A stretch of 64,000 nt of DNA from contig OZ038321.1 in NCBI GenBank assembly GCA_964035795.1, positions 13,287,288 to 13,351,287 on the forward strand, written 5' to 3'. A model generated the notes under the pieces. It had not been told where the DNA came from and searched no databases. It saw nothing but the letters and a program-made list of their open reading frames with translations. The DNA is from Pterobdella sp. o SKG-2022. Taxonomy: Eukaryota; Annelida; Clitellata; Hirudinida; Piscicolidae. Position 1 is the stretch's first letter. Every line of letters begins with the position of its first letter. Positions 25,750 to 39,400 of the stretch are shown one piece after another. The translations under genes were made by a program, and so were the position numbers.

Positions 25750-26165
25750 ATCATAATTCTAATCCACAAGAAGGGTTCTGGATCCCTTTGTCAAAACTAC
25801 AAATGAATATCCCTCTTATGTGTAGCCAGTAAGGTTTTTGGCAGAGCAGTTCTGAACAGATTACAAAAAGTGGTAGAAAAACACGATAATCAGTGTAGAT
25901 TCAGGTTAAGCAGAAGCTGTGTTGATCAAATTTTTTCAGTAAAAATTTAGATGCAAAGAGCCAAGGAGTTCAACAAGCCAATGAATCTCTGCTTCTTAGA
26001 CTTACAAAAAGCCTATGACACAGTGAATAAAGGTGTCTTATGAGAAATACTGTCCAAATCCTTCCACATCTCAAAAAACATAATCCGGACCATTGAAACC
26101 CTTCATAGTGGGACAACCGGATTAGTACGTTCTGATGGCAAGATGTCTGAGAGTTTTCAATAAGA
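25750..26165 (+). mobile_element. Decayed LINE reverse transcriptase fragment
   Basis: One plus-strand frame carries the finger/palm part of a reverse transcriptase: HKKGSGS, then ISLLCVASKVFGRAVLNRLQ, then CRFRLSRSCVDQIFSV, motif A FLDLQKAYDTVN, and IIRTIETLHSGTTGLV. It is interrupted by stop codons (near 25804, 25939 and 26041). Sequence from about 24900 to 25750 probably belongs to the same element but is too decayed to read. Orientation is opposite to the LINE at 23875-24665, so they are separate insertions. Confidence 0.8.
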
Positions 26166-26765
26166 GTAGAAGTTAGCAAAAAACGTGCTAGTTCCATGTT
26201 TCTCAAATGAAACTATGGTAAACCAAGTTATATGACCTATTTAAAGTAACTCTTGGCTTAGAAGGGAACTAAAATTTCCAAACGATGAAAGACTTAATTA
26301 ATCAAAGTTTTAATTCAATCTTTCCATTTAAAGTTATTATGATAGTAAGAAATTTTATTATATTTTCTTTGCGGGTTTTATACATCAGTAAAAAAAATAT
26401 GGTAGATTATTTACTACAATTTATAAACCAATAGAAAGCAATAAATCATCCTTCTATGATGCAAATATACTTTTCATTTTGAAATCATTTTCATATAAAT
26501 TTTTTTGAATAAGTCATTGAGTTTAATTCCAAAAACACTACATTTTGTAAAAACCTACATGAGCATGTCAAAACAGCCTGCATTTTGATTGACCAAATTT
26601 TTGTATTATTATTCATTAAAGGTTTCAAAAAATCACAAAAAAATTTATGATTGAACCAAAAATAAAGTTTCAATGATCTTGGCTCTCCGTGTGCGGCATC
26701 CTTCCATTTTCCACAGGAAGCTGTCTTGTGCCAACTCAGACGCTTCTTCAATACTCAAGTTGTGG
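26166..26765. other. AT-rich sequence, no gene recognised
   Basis: Lies between the decayed LINE and the SINE. A few minus-strand open frames of 60-90 codons lack any family signature. Confidence 0.4.
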
Positions 26766-26952
26766 CATTGTAATGTAATGTATGTAATGCGGTATTTATA
26801 AAGCGCTTTTTCTTATAGATCAAAGTGTTTGCTATAAATTTAATGTAGCGAAAACACACTGTGGAACAGGTGCTAATTGTCGGCCCACGTGGGATTGAAT
26901 CCGGTAACTTTAGATAATTAGTCTAAGGCTCAACCATTGAGTTATAGAGGCA
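26766..26952 (-). mobile_element. tRNA-derived SINE
   Basis: Read on the minus strand, the head (26952 downward) resembles a tRNA: a box A-like TATAACTCAATGGTTGAGC and a box B-like GGATTCAATCCC at 26902-26891. The body is unrelated to tRNA. The tail is AAGCGCTTTATAAATACCGC followed by an (ATTAC)n-like end. Tails of this shape are shared with L2/CR1-type LINEs, which probably mobilised it. The head shares the string TAAAGTTACC.GATTCAAT with the element at 29178. Confidence 0.7.
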
Positions 26953-26954
26953 TT

Positions 26955-27200
26955 CCAGATTCTTTTTATTGTAGTAAGCAAACTAGAGCTTGATCTTCCT
27001 GGTTTTGCATTTTTCTTCTTTATGCATTCAATTGTTGTGGCTTTGGCTGGTACTTGATCATCCATGCGTAAGATATGTCTTAGCAGTTGCCAGCGTTTTC
27101 TGTTGACCACTTGCAACGCTGGTTCGATGAGCCAATTTAGTTCTTCTTCATAGTTTTCGGCCAGTATATATCGCACACGTACCGAACCATTCTTCTGTTG
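26955..27200 (-). mobile_element. Small LINE fragment (C-terminal reverse transcriptase region)
   Basis: On the minus strand the segment WQLLRHILRMDDQVPAKA with following basic residues matches the RxxGHxxRM...P region near the C-terminus of invertebrate LINE reverse transcriptases. Only this short part is recognisable. The adjacent SINE begins directly next to it. Confidence 0.65.
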
Positions 27201-28084
27201 AAGCCATTATTTGCTTGGGACATTTTTGTATACTTAAGCAATATATATATTGCCTGGTAAGTTTTAAAAATATGTTCGGTGTTTAAAATTTATGTTGTTT
27301 TAATTACACTTTAAATTTGAAAATTCAAAAAATGTATTATTTTATAATGCTTCAACTTATCGTAAAACTTGACTGAATTTATTAAAAATATGTTTTTCTT
27401 TATAAACTAAAATGAATACAAAGTAAAGGATTAGCAGCAATTTGAGAGATAGAAATATTGTAAATTATTTCTTGTTTTTAATAAAAATTACTCAACGTAA
27501 CAATGTATAATCTTTAATTTTTGAAATATACATATTGTCTAACTGAAACAGATGCTCGGTATTTCTTTTGGAAATTTCTGGCAATATCTACTTGGTTCGT
27601 TAAGACACACTGTTAAATATATGCCTTTTTAAACCTTTCGTAAACTATGGGAAGGCATTTTGAATATTTCGACATTAAATCATCACTCAAATCTTTTATA
27701 TAAAATAGTTGTTGCAAAATTATTCAAATAAATCTCATGAGTCAAAGCTTATTACAATAGTATACAGACAATATTCATAATAACATAGAATAGAATAGAC
27801 TGAATAACCTTATTTTGAAAATAAATAATAGGTTCATTGAAAAAATAATGTACAAAGTAGATGTCAGAGGAAGGGGGAGAGCAAGGTTAGTTTAAAAAAT
27901 TATGATGGAAAAGTTTTTCGCAGACTTGGTTAGTACATGAAGATATCAATAAAGGATTTGAATGAAGAGTGTGGGGTCATAGGAAGAAGCGGTGACCCCT
28001 TGGGAGATGGAAAGATATTGTCTATAATAAAAGGACGTAAGTATTGCTATGCTAAAATTTTTAAAGCTTTTGACTGCTTGAATT
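27201..28084. other. AT-rich sequence, possibly ending in a LINE 3' end
   Basis: No gene recognised. Near 27860-28040 the plus strand contains short fragments such as GRGRARL and, in another frame, RSGDPLGDGKIL, reminiscent of the extreme C-terminus of LINE proteins. They sit directly before the long ATT tract, as a retrotransposon 3' tail would. The assignment is weak. Confidence 0.3.
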
Positions 28085-30388
<2,304 letters not shown>

Positions 30389-30395
30389 TATAAAT
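30389..30395 (+). promoter_or_regulatory. Possible TATA box of the multi-DOMON gene
   Basis: TATAAAT lies 53 bp upstream of the predicted start codon at 30442. The position allows a short 5' UTR. In AT-rich DNA this match is weak evidence. Confidence 0.25.
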
Positions 30396-30441
30396 TGAGT
30401 AGCAACTAACAGTTATTGAAAAACATTAAGGTAGAGATGAA

Positions 30442-33400
30442 ATGGCAGTGGAATATAGAGAATATATGAAGTGCATTATAATTTTAATGATAATAACCAG
30501 AAGTGTTACTGAAAACGTAAGTTTAAAAAGTTTTCCAAAAAATGTGAGTTGAATGTAAAATAAAAAATACATCAAAGGTGAAAGAATGGAAGTGTCCCAA
30601 TGGCGACTGTCACATATGGTGGAACGATATAAGTAATGATAAGTATATCGAATATGGCCTTAAAGGAAAAGTTGATAGCGAAAACGATTACATTTCCTTT
30701 GCTTTCTCGAAGGATGAACAAATGGTAAGGACGGATTGAGTTATTTAATTGCAATAATACTACGCTCATTATTGCCTTCGTTAATTCTTTAATATTTTCA
30801 TAGGGAGACGATAGCGCTTACATTTGTTTTAAAAGCGGAGGCGTGTATCATTTGAAGAGAGCATATAACAATGGAAAAGCCCCAACTATTTATTCCGAAA
30901 ATGTGAGTTAATTTGACGAAAAGTAACGTGCTATGTGATTAATTGAATCTTTATATCATGCATCTAGTTGGCCACTCAATTGGAATTGCAAGCGAATTAC
31001 AAAGATGGCGAATTGACTTGTATATTCGAAGTACCCATAAGTAAAGAAAAAGATTGGACGAATCCATCATCGGATCAAAATATTTATTATCCTCTCGATC
31101 AAAATTTCAATCTTTTGTACGCACAAGGCTCGGTCAATGGCCCAAGTTTGTTTATTTTCTTGTTTTTGCTCCGAAAAAAACATCCACGAAACATTCACAA
31201 CGCTAATAACATCGTCAGATTCAATGGCATACCATAGAAGGAAGTACGCTTCACCCACGGCTTTCAACTTTAGACCAACCGTATCTCCAGACGTTAGTAC
31301 TCAATTGAATAACTACCAAAAATCTTACCGAGGTACACTTTCTTCACCATTACGCTAATATTATATCAAAGGTGAAAGAATGGAAGTGTCCCAATGGCGA
31401 CTGTCACATATGGTGGAACGATATAAGTAATGATAAGTATATCGAATATGGCCTTAAAGGAAAAGTTGATAGCGAAAACGATTACATTTCCTTTGCTTTC
31501 TCGAAGGATGAACAAATGGTAAGGACGGATTGAGTTATTTAATTGCAATAATACTACGCTCATTATTGCCTTCGTTAATTCTTTAATATTTTCATAGGGA
31601 GACGATAGCGCTTACATTTGTTTTAAAAGCGGAGGCGTGTATCATTTGAAGAGAGCATATAACAATGGAAAAGCCCCAACTATTTATTCCGAAAATGTGA
31701 GTTAATTTGACGAAAAGTAACGTGCTATGTGATTAATTGAATCTTTATATCATGCATCTAGTTGGCCACTCAATTGGAATTGCAAGCGAATTACAAAGAT
31801 GGCGAATTGACTTGTATATTCGAAGTACCCATAAGTAAAGAAAAAGATTGGACGAATCCATCATCGGATCAAAATATTTATTATCCTCTCGATCAAAATT
31901 TCAATCTTTTGTACGCACAAGGCTCGGTCAATGGCCCAAGTTTGTTTATTTTCTTGTTTTTGCTCCGAAAAAAACATCCACGAAACATTCACAACGCTAA
32001 TAACATCGTCAGATTCAATGGCATACCATAGAAGGAAGTACGCTTCACCCACGGCTTTCAACTTTAGACCAACCGTATCTCCAGACGTTAGTACTCAATT
32101 GAATAACTACCAAAAATCTTACCGAGGTACACTTTCTTCACCATTACGCTAATATTATATCAAAGGTGAAAGAATGGAAGTGTCCCAATGGCGACTGTCA
32201 CATATGGTGGAACGATATAAGTAATGATAAGTATATCGAATATGGCCTTAAAGGAAAAGTTGATAGCGAAAACGATTACATTTCCTTTGCTTTCTCGAAG
32301 GATGAACAAATGGTAAGGACGGATTGAGTTATTTAATTGCAATAATACTACGCTCATTATTGCCTTCGTTAATTCTTTAATATTTTCATAGGGAGACGAT
32401 AGCGCTTACATTTGTTTTAAAAGCGGAGGCGTGTATCATTTGAAGAGAGCATATAACAATGGAAAAGCCCCAACTATTTATTCCGAAAATGTGAGTTAAT
32501 TTGACGAAAAGTAACGTGTTATGTGATTAATTGAATCTTTATATCATGCATCTAGTTGGCCACTCAATTGGAATTGCAAGCGAATTACAAAGATGGCGAA
32601 TTGACTTGTATATTCGAAGTACCCATAAGTAAAGAAAAAGATTGGACGAATCCATCATCGGATCAAAATATTTATTATCCTCTCGATCAAAATTTCAATC
32701 TTTTGTACGCACAAGGCTCGGTCAATGGCCCAAGTTTGTTTATTTTCTTGTTTTTGTCTCCGAAAAAAACATCCACGAAACATTCACAACGCTAATAACA
32801 TCGTCAGATTCAATGGCATACCATAGAAGGAAGTACGCTTCACCCACGGCTTTCAACTTTAGACCAACCGTATCTCCAGACGTTAGTACTCAATTGAATA
32901 ACTACCAAAAATCTTACCGAGTTACACTTTCTTCACCATTACGCTAATATTATATCAAAGGTGAAAGAATGGAAGTGTCCCAATGGCGACTGTCACATAT
33001 GGTGGAACGATATAAGTAATGATAAGTATATCGAATATGGCCTTAAAGGAAAAGTTGATAGCGAAAACGATTACATTTCCTTTGCTTTCTCGAAGGATGA
33101 ACAAATGGTAAGGACGGATTGAGTTATTTAATTACAATAATACTACGCTCATTATTGCCTTCGTTAATTCTTTAATATTTTCATAGGGAGACGATAGCGC
33201 TTACATTTGTTTTAAAAGCGGAGGCGTGTATCATTTGAAGAGAGCATATAACAATGGAAAAGCCCCAACTATTTATTCCGAAAATGTGAGTTAATTTGAC
33301 GAAAAGTAACGTGTTATGTGATTAATTGAATCTTTATATCATGCATCTAGTTGGCCACTCAATTGGAATTGCAAGCGAATTACAAAGATGGCGAATTGAC

Positions 33401-36400
33401 TTGTATATTCGAAGTACCCATAAGTAAAGAAAAAGATTGGACGAATCCATCATCGGATCAAAATATTTATTATCCTCTCGATCAAAATTTCAATCTTTTG
33501 TACGCACAAGGCTCGGTCAATGGCCCAAGTTTGTTTATTTTCTTGTTTTTGCTCCGAAAAAAACATCCACGAAACATTCACAACGCTAATAACATCGTCA
33601 GATTCAATGGCATACCATAGAAGGAAGTACGCTTCACCCACGGCTTTCAACTTTAGACCAACCGTATCTCCAGACGTTAGTACTCAATTGAATAACTACC
33701 AAAAATCTTACCGAGGTACACTTTCTTCACCATTACGCTAATATTATATCAAAGGTGAAAGAATGGAAGTGTCCCAATGGCGACTGTCACATATGGTGGA
33801 ACGATATAAGTAATGATAAGTATATCGAATATGGCCTTAAAGGAAAAGTTGATAGCGAAAACGATTACATTTCCTTTGCTTTCTCGAAGGATGAACAAAT
33901 GGTAAGGACGGATTGAGTTATTTAATTGCAATAATACTACGCTCATTATTGCCTTCGTTAATTCTTTAATATTTTCATAGGGAGACGATAGCGCTTACAT
34001 TTGTTTTAAAAGCGGAGGCGTGTATCATTTGAAGAGAGCATATAACAATGGAAAAGCCCCAACTATTTATTCCGAAAATGTGAGTTAATTTGACGAAAAG
34101 TAACGTGTTATGTGATTAATTGAATCTTTATATCATGCATCTAGTTGGCCACTCAATTGGAATTGCAAGCGAATTACAAAGATGGCGAATTGACTTGTAT
34201 ATTCGAAGTACCCATAAGTAAAGAAAAAGATTGGACGAATCCATCATCGGATCAAAATATTTATTATCCTCTCGATCAAAATTTCAATCTTTTGTACGCA
34301 CAAGGCTCGGTCAATGGCCCAAGTTTGTTTATTTTCTTGTTTTTGTCTCCGAAAAAAACATCCACGAAACATTCACAACGCTAATAACATCGTCAGATTC
34401 AATGGCATACCATAGAAGGAAGTACGCTTCACCCACGGCTTTCAACTTTAGACCAACCGTATCTCCAGACGTTAGTACTCAATTGAATAACTACCAAAAA
34501 TCTTACCGAGGTACACTTTCTTCACCATTACGCTAATATTATATCAAAGGTGAAAGAATGGAAGTGTCCCAATGGCGACTGTCACATATGGTGGAACGAT
34601 ATAAGTAATGATAAGTATATCGAATATGGCCTTAAAGGAAAAGTTGATAACGAAAACGATTACATTTCCTTTGCTTTCTCGAAGGATGAACAAATGGTAA
34701 GGACGGATTGAGTTATTTAATTACAATAAGACTACACTCATTATTGCCTTCGTTAATTCTTTAATATTTTCATAGGGAGACGATAGCGCTTACATTTGTT
34801 TTAAAAGCGGAGGCGTGTATCATTTGAAGAGAGCATATAACAATGGAAAAGCCCCAACTATTTATTCCGAAAATGTGAGTTAATTTGACGAAAAGTAACG
34901 TGTTATGTGATTAATTGAATCTTTATATCATGCATCTAGTTGGCCACTCAATTGGAATTGCAAGCGAATTACAAAGATGGCGAATTGACTTGTATATTCG
35001 AAGTACCCATAAGTAAAGAAAAAGATTGGACGAATCCATCATCGGATCAAAATATTTATTATCCTCTCGATCAAAATTTCAATCTTTTGTACGCACAAGG
35101 CTCGGTCAATGGCCCAAGTTTGTTTATTTTCTTGTTTTTGCTCCGAAAAAAACATCCACGAAACATTCACAACGCTAATAACATCGTCAGATTCAATGGC
35201 ATACCATAGAAGGAAGTACGCTTCACCCACGGCTTTCAACTTTAGACCAACCGTATCTCCAGACGTTAGTACTCAATTGAATAACTACCAAAAATCTTAC
35301 CGAGGTACACTTTCTTCACCATTACGCTAATATTATATCAAAGGTGAAAGAATGGAAGTGTCCCAATGGCGACTGTCACATATGGTGGAACGATATAAGT
35401 AATGATAAGTATATCGAATATGGCCTTAAAGGAAAAGTTGATAGCGAAAACGATTACATTTCCTTTGCTTTCTCGAAGGATGAACAAATGGTAAGGACGG
35501 ATTGAGTTATTTAATTGCAATAATACTACGCTCATTATTGCCTTCGTTAATTCTTTAATATTTTCATAGGGAGACGATAGCGCTTACATTTGTTTTAAAA
35601 GCGGAGGCGTGTATCATTTGAAGAGAGCATATAACAATGGAAAAGCCCCAACTATTTATTCCGAAAATGTGAGTTAATTTGACGAAAAGTAACGTGTTAT
35701 GTGATTAATTGAATCTTTATATCATGCATCTAGTTGGCCACTCAATTGGAATTGCAAGCGAATTACAAAGATGGCGAATTGACTTGTATATTCGAAGTAC
35801 CCATAAGTAAAGAAAAAGATTGGACGAATCCATCATCGGATCAAAATATTTATTATCCTCTCGATCAAAATTTCAATCTTTTGTACGCACAAGGCTCGGT
35901 CAATGGCCCAAGTTTGTTTATTTTCTTGTTTTTGTCTCCGAAAAAAACATCCACGAAACATTCACAACGCTAATAACATCGTCAGATTCAATGGCATACC
36001 ATAGAAGGAAGTACGCTTCACCCACGGCTTTCAACTTTAGACCAACCGTATCTCCAGACGTTAGTACTCAATTGAATAACTACCAAAAATCTTACCGAGG
36101 TACACTTTCTTCACCATTACGCTAATATTATATCAAAGGTGAAAGAATGGAAGTGTCCCAATGGCGACTGTCACATATGGTGGAACGATATAAGTAATGA
36201 TAAGTATATCGAATATGGCCTTAAAGGAAAAGTTGATAGCGAAAACGATTACATTTCCTTTGCTTTCTCGAAGGATGAACAAATGGTAAGGACGGATTGA
36301 GTTATTTAATTGCAATAATACTACGCTCATTATTGCCTTCGTTAATTCTTTAATATTTTCATAGGGAGACGATAGCGCTTACATTTGTTTTAAAAGCGGA

Positions 36401-39400
36401 GGCGTGTATCATTTGAAGAGAGCATATAACAATGGAAAAGCCCCAACTATTTATTCCGAAAATGTGAGTTAATTTGACGAAAAGTAACGTGTTATGTGAT
36501 TAATTGAATCTTTATATCATGCATCTAGTTGGCCACTCAATTGGAATTGCAAGCGAATTACAAAGATGGCGAATTGACTTGTATATTCGAAGTACCCATA
36601 AGTAAAGAAAAAGATTGGACGAATCCATCATCGGATCAAAATATTTATTATCCTCTCGATCAAAATTTCAATCTTTTGTACGCACAAGGCTCGGTCAATG
36701 GCCCAAGTTTGTTTATTTTCTTGTTTTTGTCTCCGAAAAAAACATCCACGAAACATTCACAACGCTAATAACATCGTCAGATTCAATGGCATACCATAGA
36801 AGGAAGTACGCTTCACCCACGGCTTTCAACTTTAGACCAACCGTATCTCCAGACGTTAGTACTCAATTGAATAACTACCAAAAATCTTACCGAGTTACAC
36901 TTTCTTCACCATTACGCTAATATTATATCAAAGGTGAAAGAATGGAAGTGTCCCAATGGCGACTGTCACATATGGTGGAACGATATAAGTAATGATAAGT
37001 ATATCGAATATGGCCTTAAAGGAAAAGTTGATAGCGAAAACGATTACATTTCCTTTGCTTTCTCGAAGGATGAACAAATGGTAAGGACGGATTGAGTTAT
37101 TTAATTACAATAATACTACGCTCATTATTGCCTTCGTTAATTCTTTAATATTTTCATAGGGAGACGATAGCGCTTACATTTGTTTTAAAAGCGGAGGCGT
37201 GTATCATTTGAAGAGAGCATATAACAATGGAAAAGCCCCAACTATTTATTCCGAAAATGTGAGTTAATTTGACGAAAAGTAACGTGTTATGTGATTAATT
37301 GAATCTTTATATCATGCATCTAGTTGGCCACTCAATTGGAATTGCAAGCGAATTACAAAGATGGCGAATTGACTTGTATATTCGAAGTACCCATAAGTAA
37401 AGAAAAAGATTGGACGAATCCATCATCGGATCAAAATATTTATTATCCTCTCGATCAAAATTTCAATCTTTTGTACGCACAAGGCTCGGTCAATGGCCCA
37501 AGTTTGTTTATTTTCTTTTTTTTGTCTCCGAAAAAAACATCCACGAAACATTCACAACGCTAATAACATCGTCAGATTCAATGGCATACCATAGAAGGAA
37601 GTACGCTTCACCCACGGCTTTCAACTTTAGACCAACCGTATCTCCAGACGTTAGTACTCAATTGAATAACTACCAAAAATCTTACCGAGTTACACTTTCT
37701 TCACCATTACGCTAATATTATATCAAAGGTGAAAGAATGGAAGTGTCCCAATGGCGACTGTCACATATGGTGGAACGATATAAGTAATGATAAGTATATC
37801 GAATATGGCCTTAAAGGAAAAGTTGATAGCGAAAACGATTACATTTCCTTTGCTTTCTCGAAGGATGAACAAATGGTAAGGACGGATTGAGTTATTTAAT
37901 TACAATAATACTACGCTCATTATTGCCTTCGTTAATTCTTTAATATTTTCATAGGGAGACGATAGCGCTTACATTTGTTTTAAAAGCGGAGGCGTGTATC
38001 ATTTGAGGAGAGCATATAACAATGGAAAAGCCCCAACTATTTATTCCGAAAATGTGAGTTAATTTGACGAAAAGTAACGTGTTATGTGATTAATTGAATC
38101 TTTATATCATGCATCTAGTTGGCCACTCAATTGGAATTGCAAGCGAATTACAAAGATGGCGAATTGACTTGTATATTCGAAGTACCCATAAGTAAAGAAA
38201 AAGATTGGACGAATCCATCATCGGATCAAAATATTTATTATCCTCTCGATCAAAATTTCAATCTTTTGTACGCACAAGGCTCGGTCAATGGCCCAAGTTT
38301 GTTTATTTTCTTGTTTTTGTCTCCGAAAAAAACATCCACGAAACATTCACAACGCTAATAACATCGTCAGATTCAATGGCATACCATAGAAGGAAGTACG
38401 CTTCTCCCACGGCTTTCAACTTTAGACCAACCGTATCTCCAGACGTTAGTACTCAATTGAATAACTACCAAAAATCTTACCGAGTTACACTTTCTTCACC
38501 ATTACGCTAATATTATATCAAAGGTGAAAGAATGGAAGTGTCCCAATGGCGACTGTCACATATGGTGGAACGATATAAGTAATGATAAGTATATCGAATA
38601 TGGCCTTAAAGGAAAAGTTGATAGCGAAAACGATTACATTTCCTTTGCTTTCTCGAAGGATGAACAAATGGTAAGGACGGATTGAGTTATTTAATTGCAA
38701 TAATACTACGCTCATTATTGCCTTCGTTAATTCTTTAATATTTTCATAGGGAGACGATAGCGCTTACATTTGTTTTAAAAGCGGAGGCGTGTATCATTTG
38801 AAGAGAGCATATAACAATGGAAAAGCCCCAACTATTTATTCCGAAAATGTGAGTTAATTTGACGAAAAGTAACGTGTTATGTGATTAATTGAATCTTTAT
38901 ATCATGCATCTAGTTGGCCACTCAATTGGAATTGCAAGCGAATTACAAAGATGGCGAATTGACTTGTATATTCGAAGTACCCATAAGTAAAGAAAAAGAT
39001 TGGACGAATCCATCATCGGATCAAAATATTTATTATCCTCTCGATCAAAATTTCAATCTTTTGTACGCACAAGGCTCGGTCAATGGCCCAAGTTTGTTTA
39101 TTTTCTTGTTTTTGTCTCCGAAAAAAACATCCACGAAACATTCACAACGCTAATAACATCGTCAGATTCAATGGCATACCATAGAAGGAAGTACGCTTCT
39201 CCCACGGCTTTCAACTTTAGACCAACCGTATCTCCAGACGTTAGTACTCAATTGAATAACTACCAAAAATCTTACCGAGTTACACTTTCTTCACCATTAC
39301 GCTAATATTATATCAAAGGTGAAAGAATGGAAGTGTCCCAATGGCGACTGTCACATATGGTGGAACGATATAAGTAATGATAAGTATATCGAATATGGCC

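Noticed and set aside
31140..31218. GC-AG intron after exon C
   Set aside because: A canonical GT donor six bases further downstream keeps the frame, so a GC donor is not needed.
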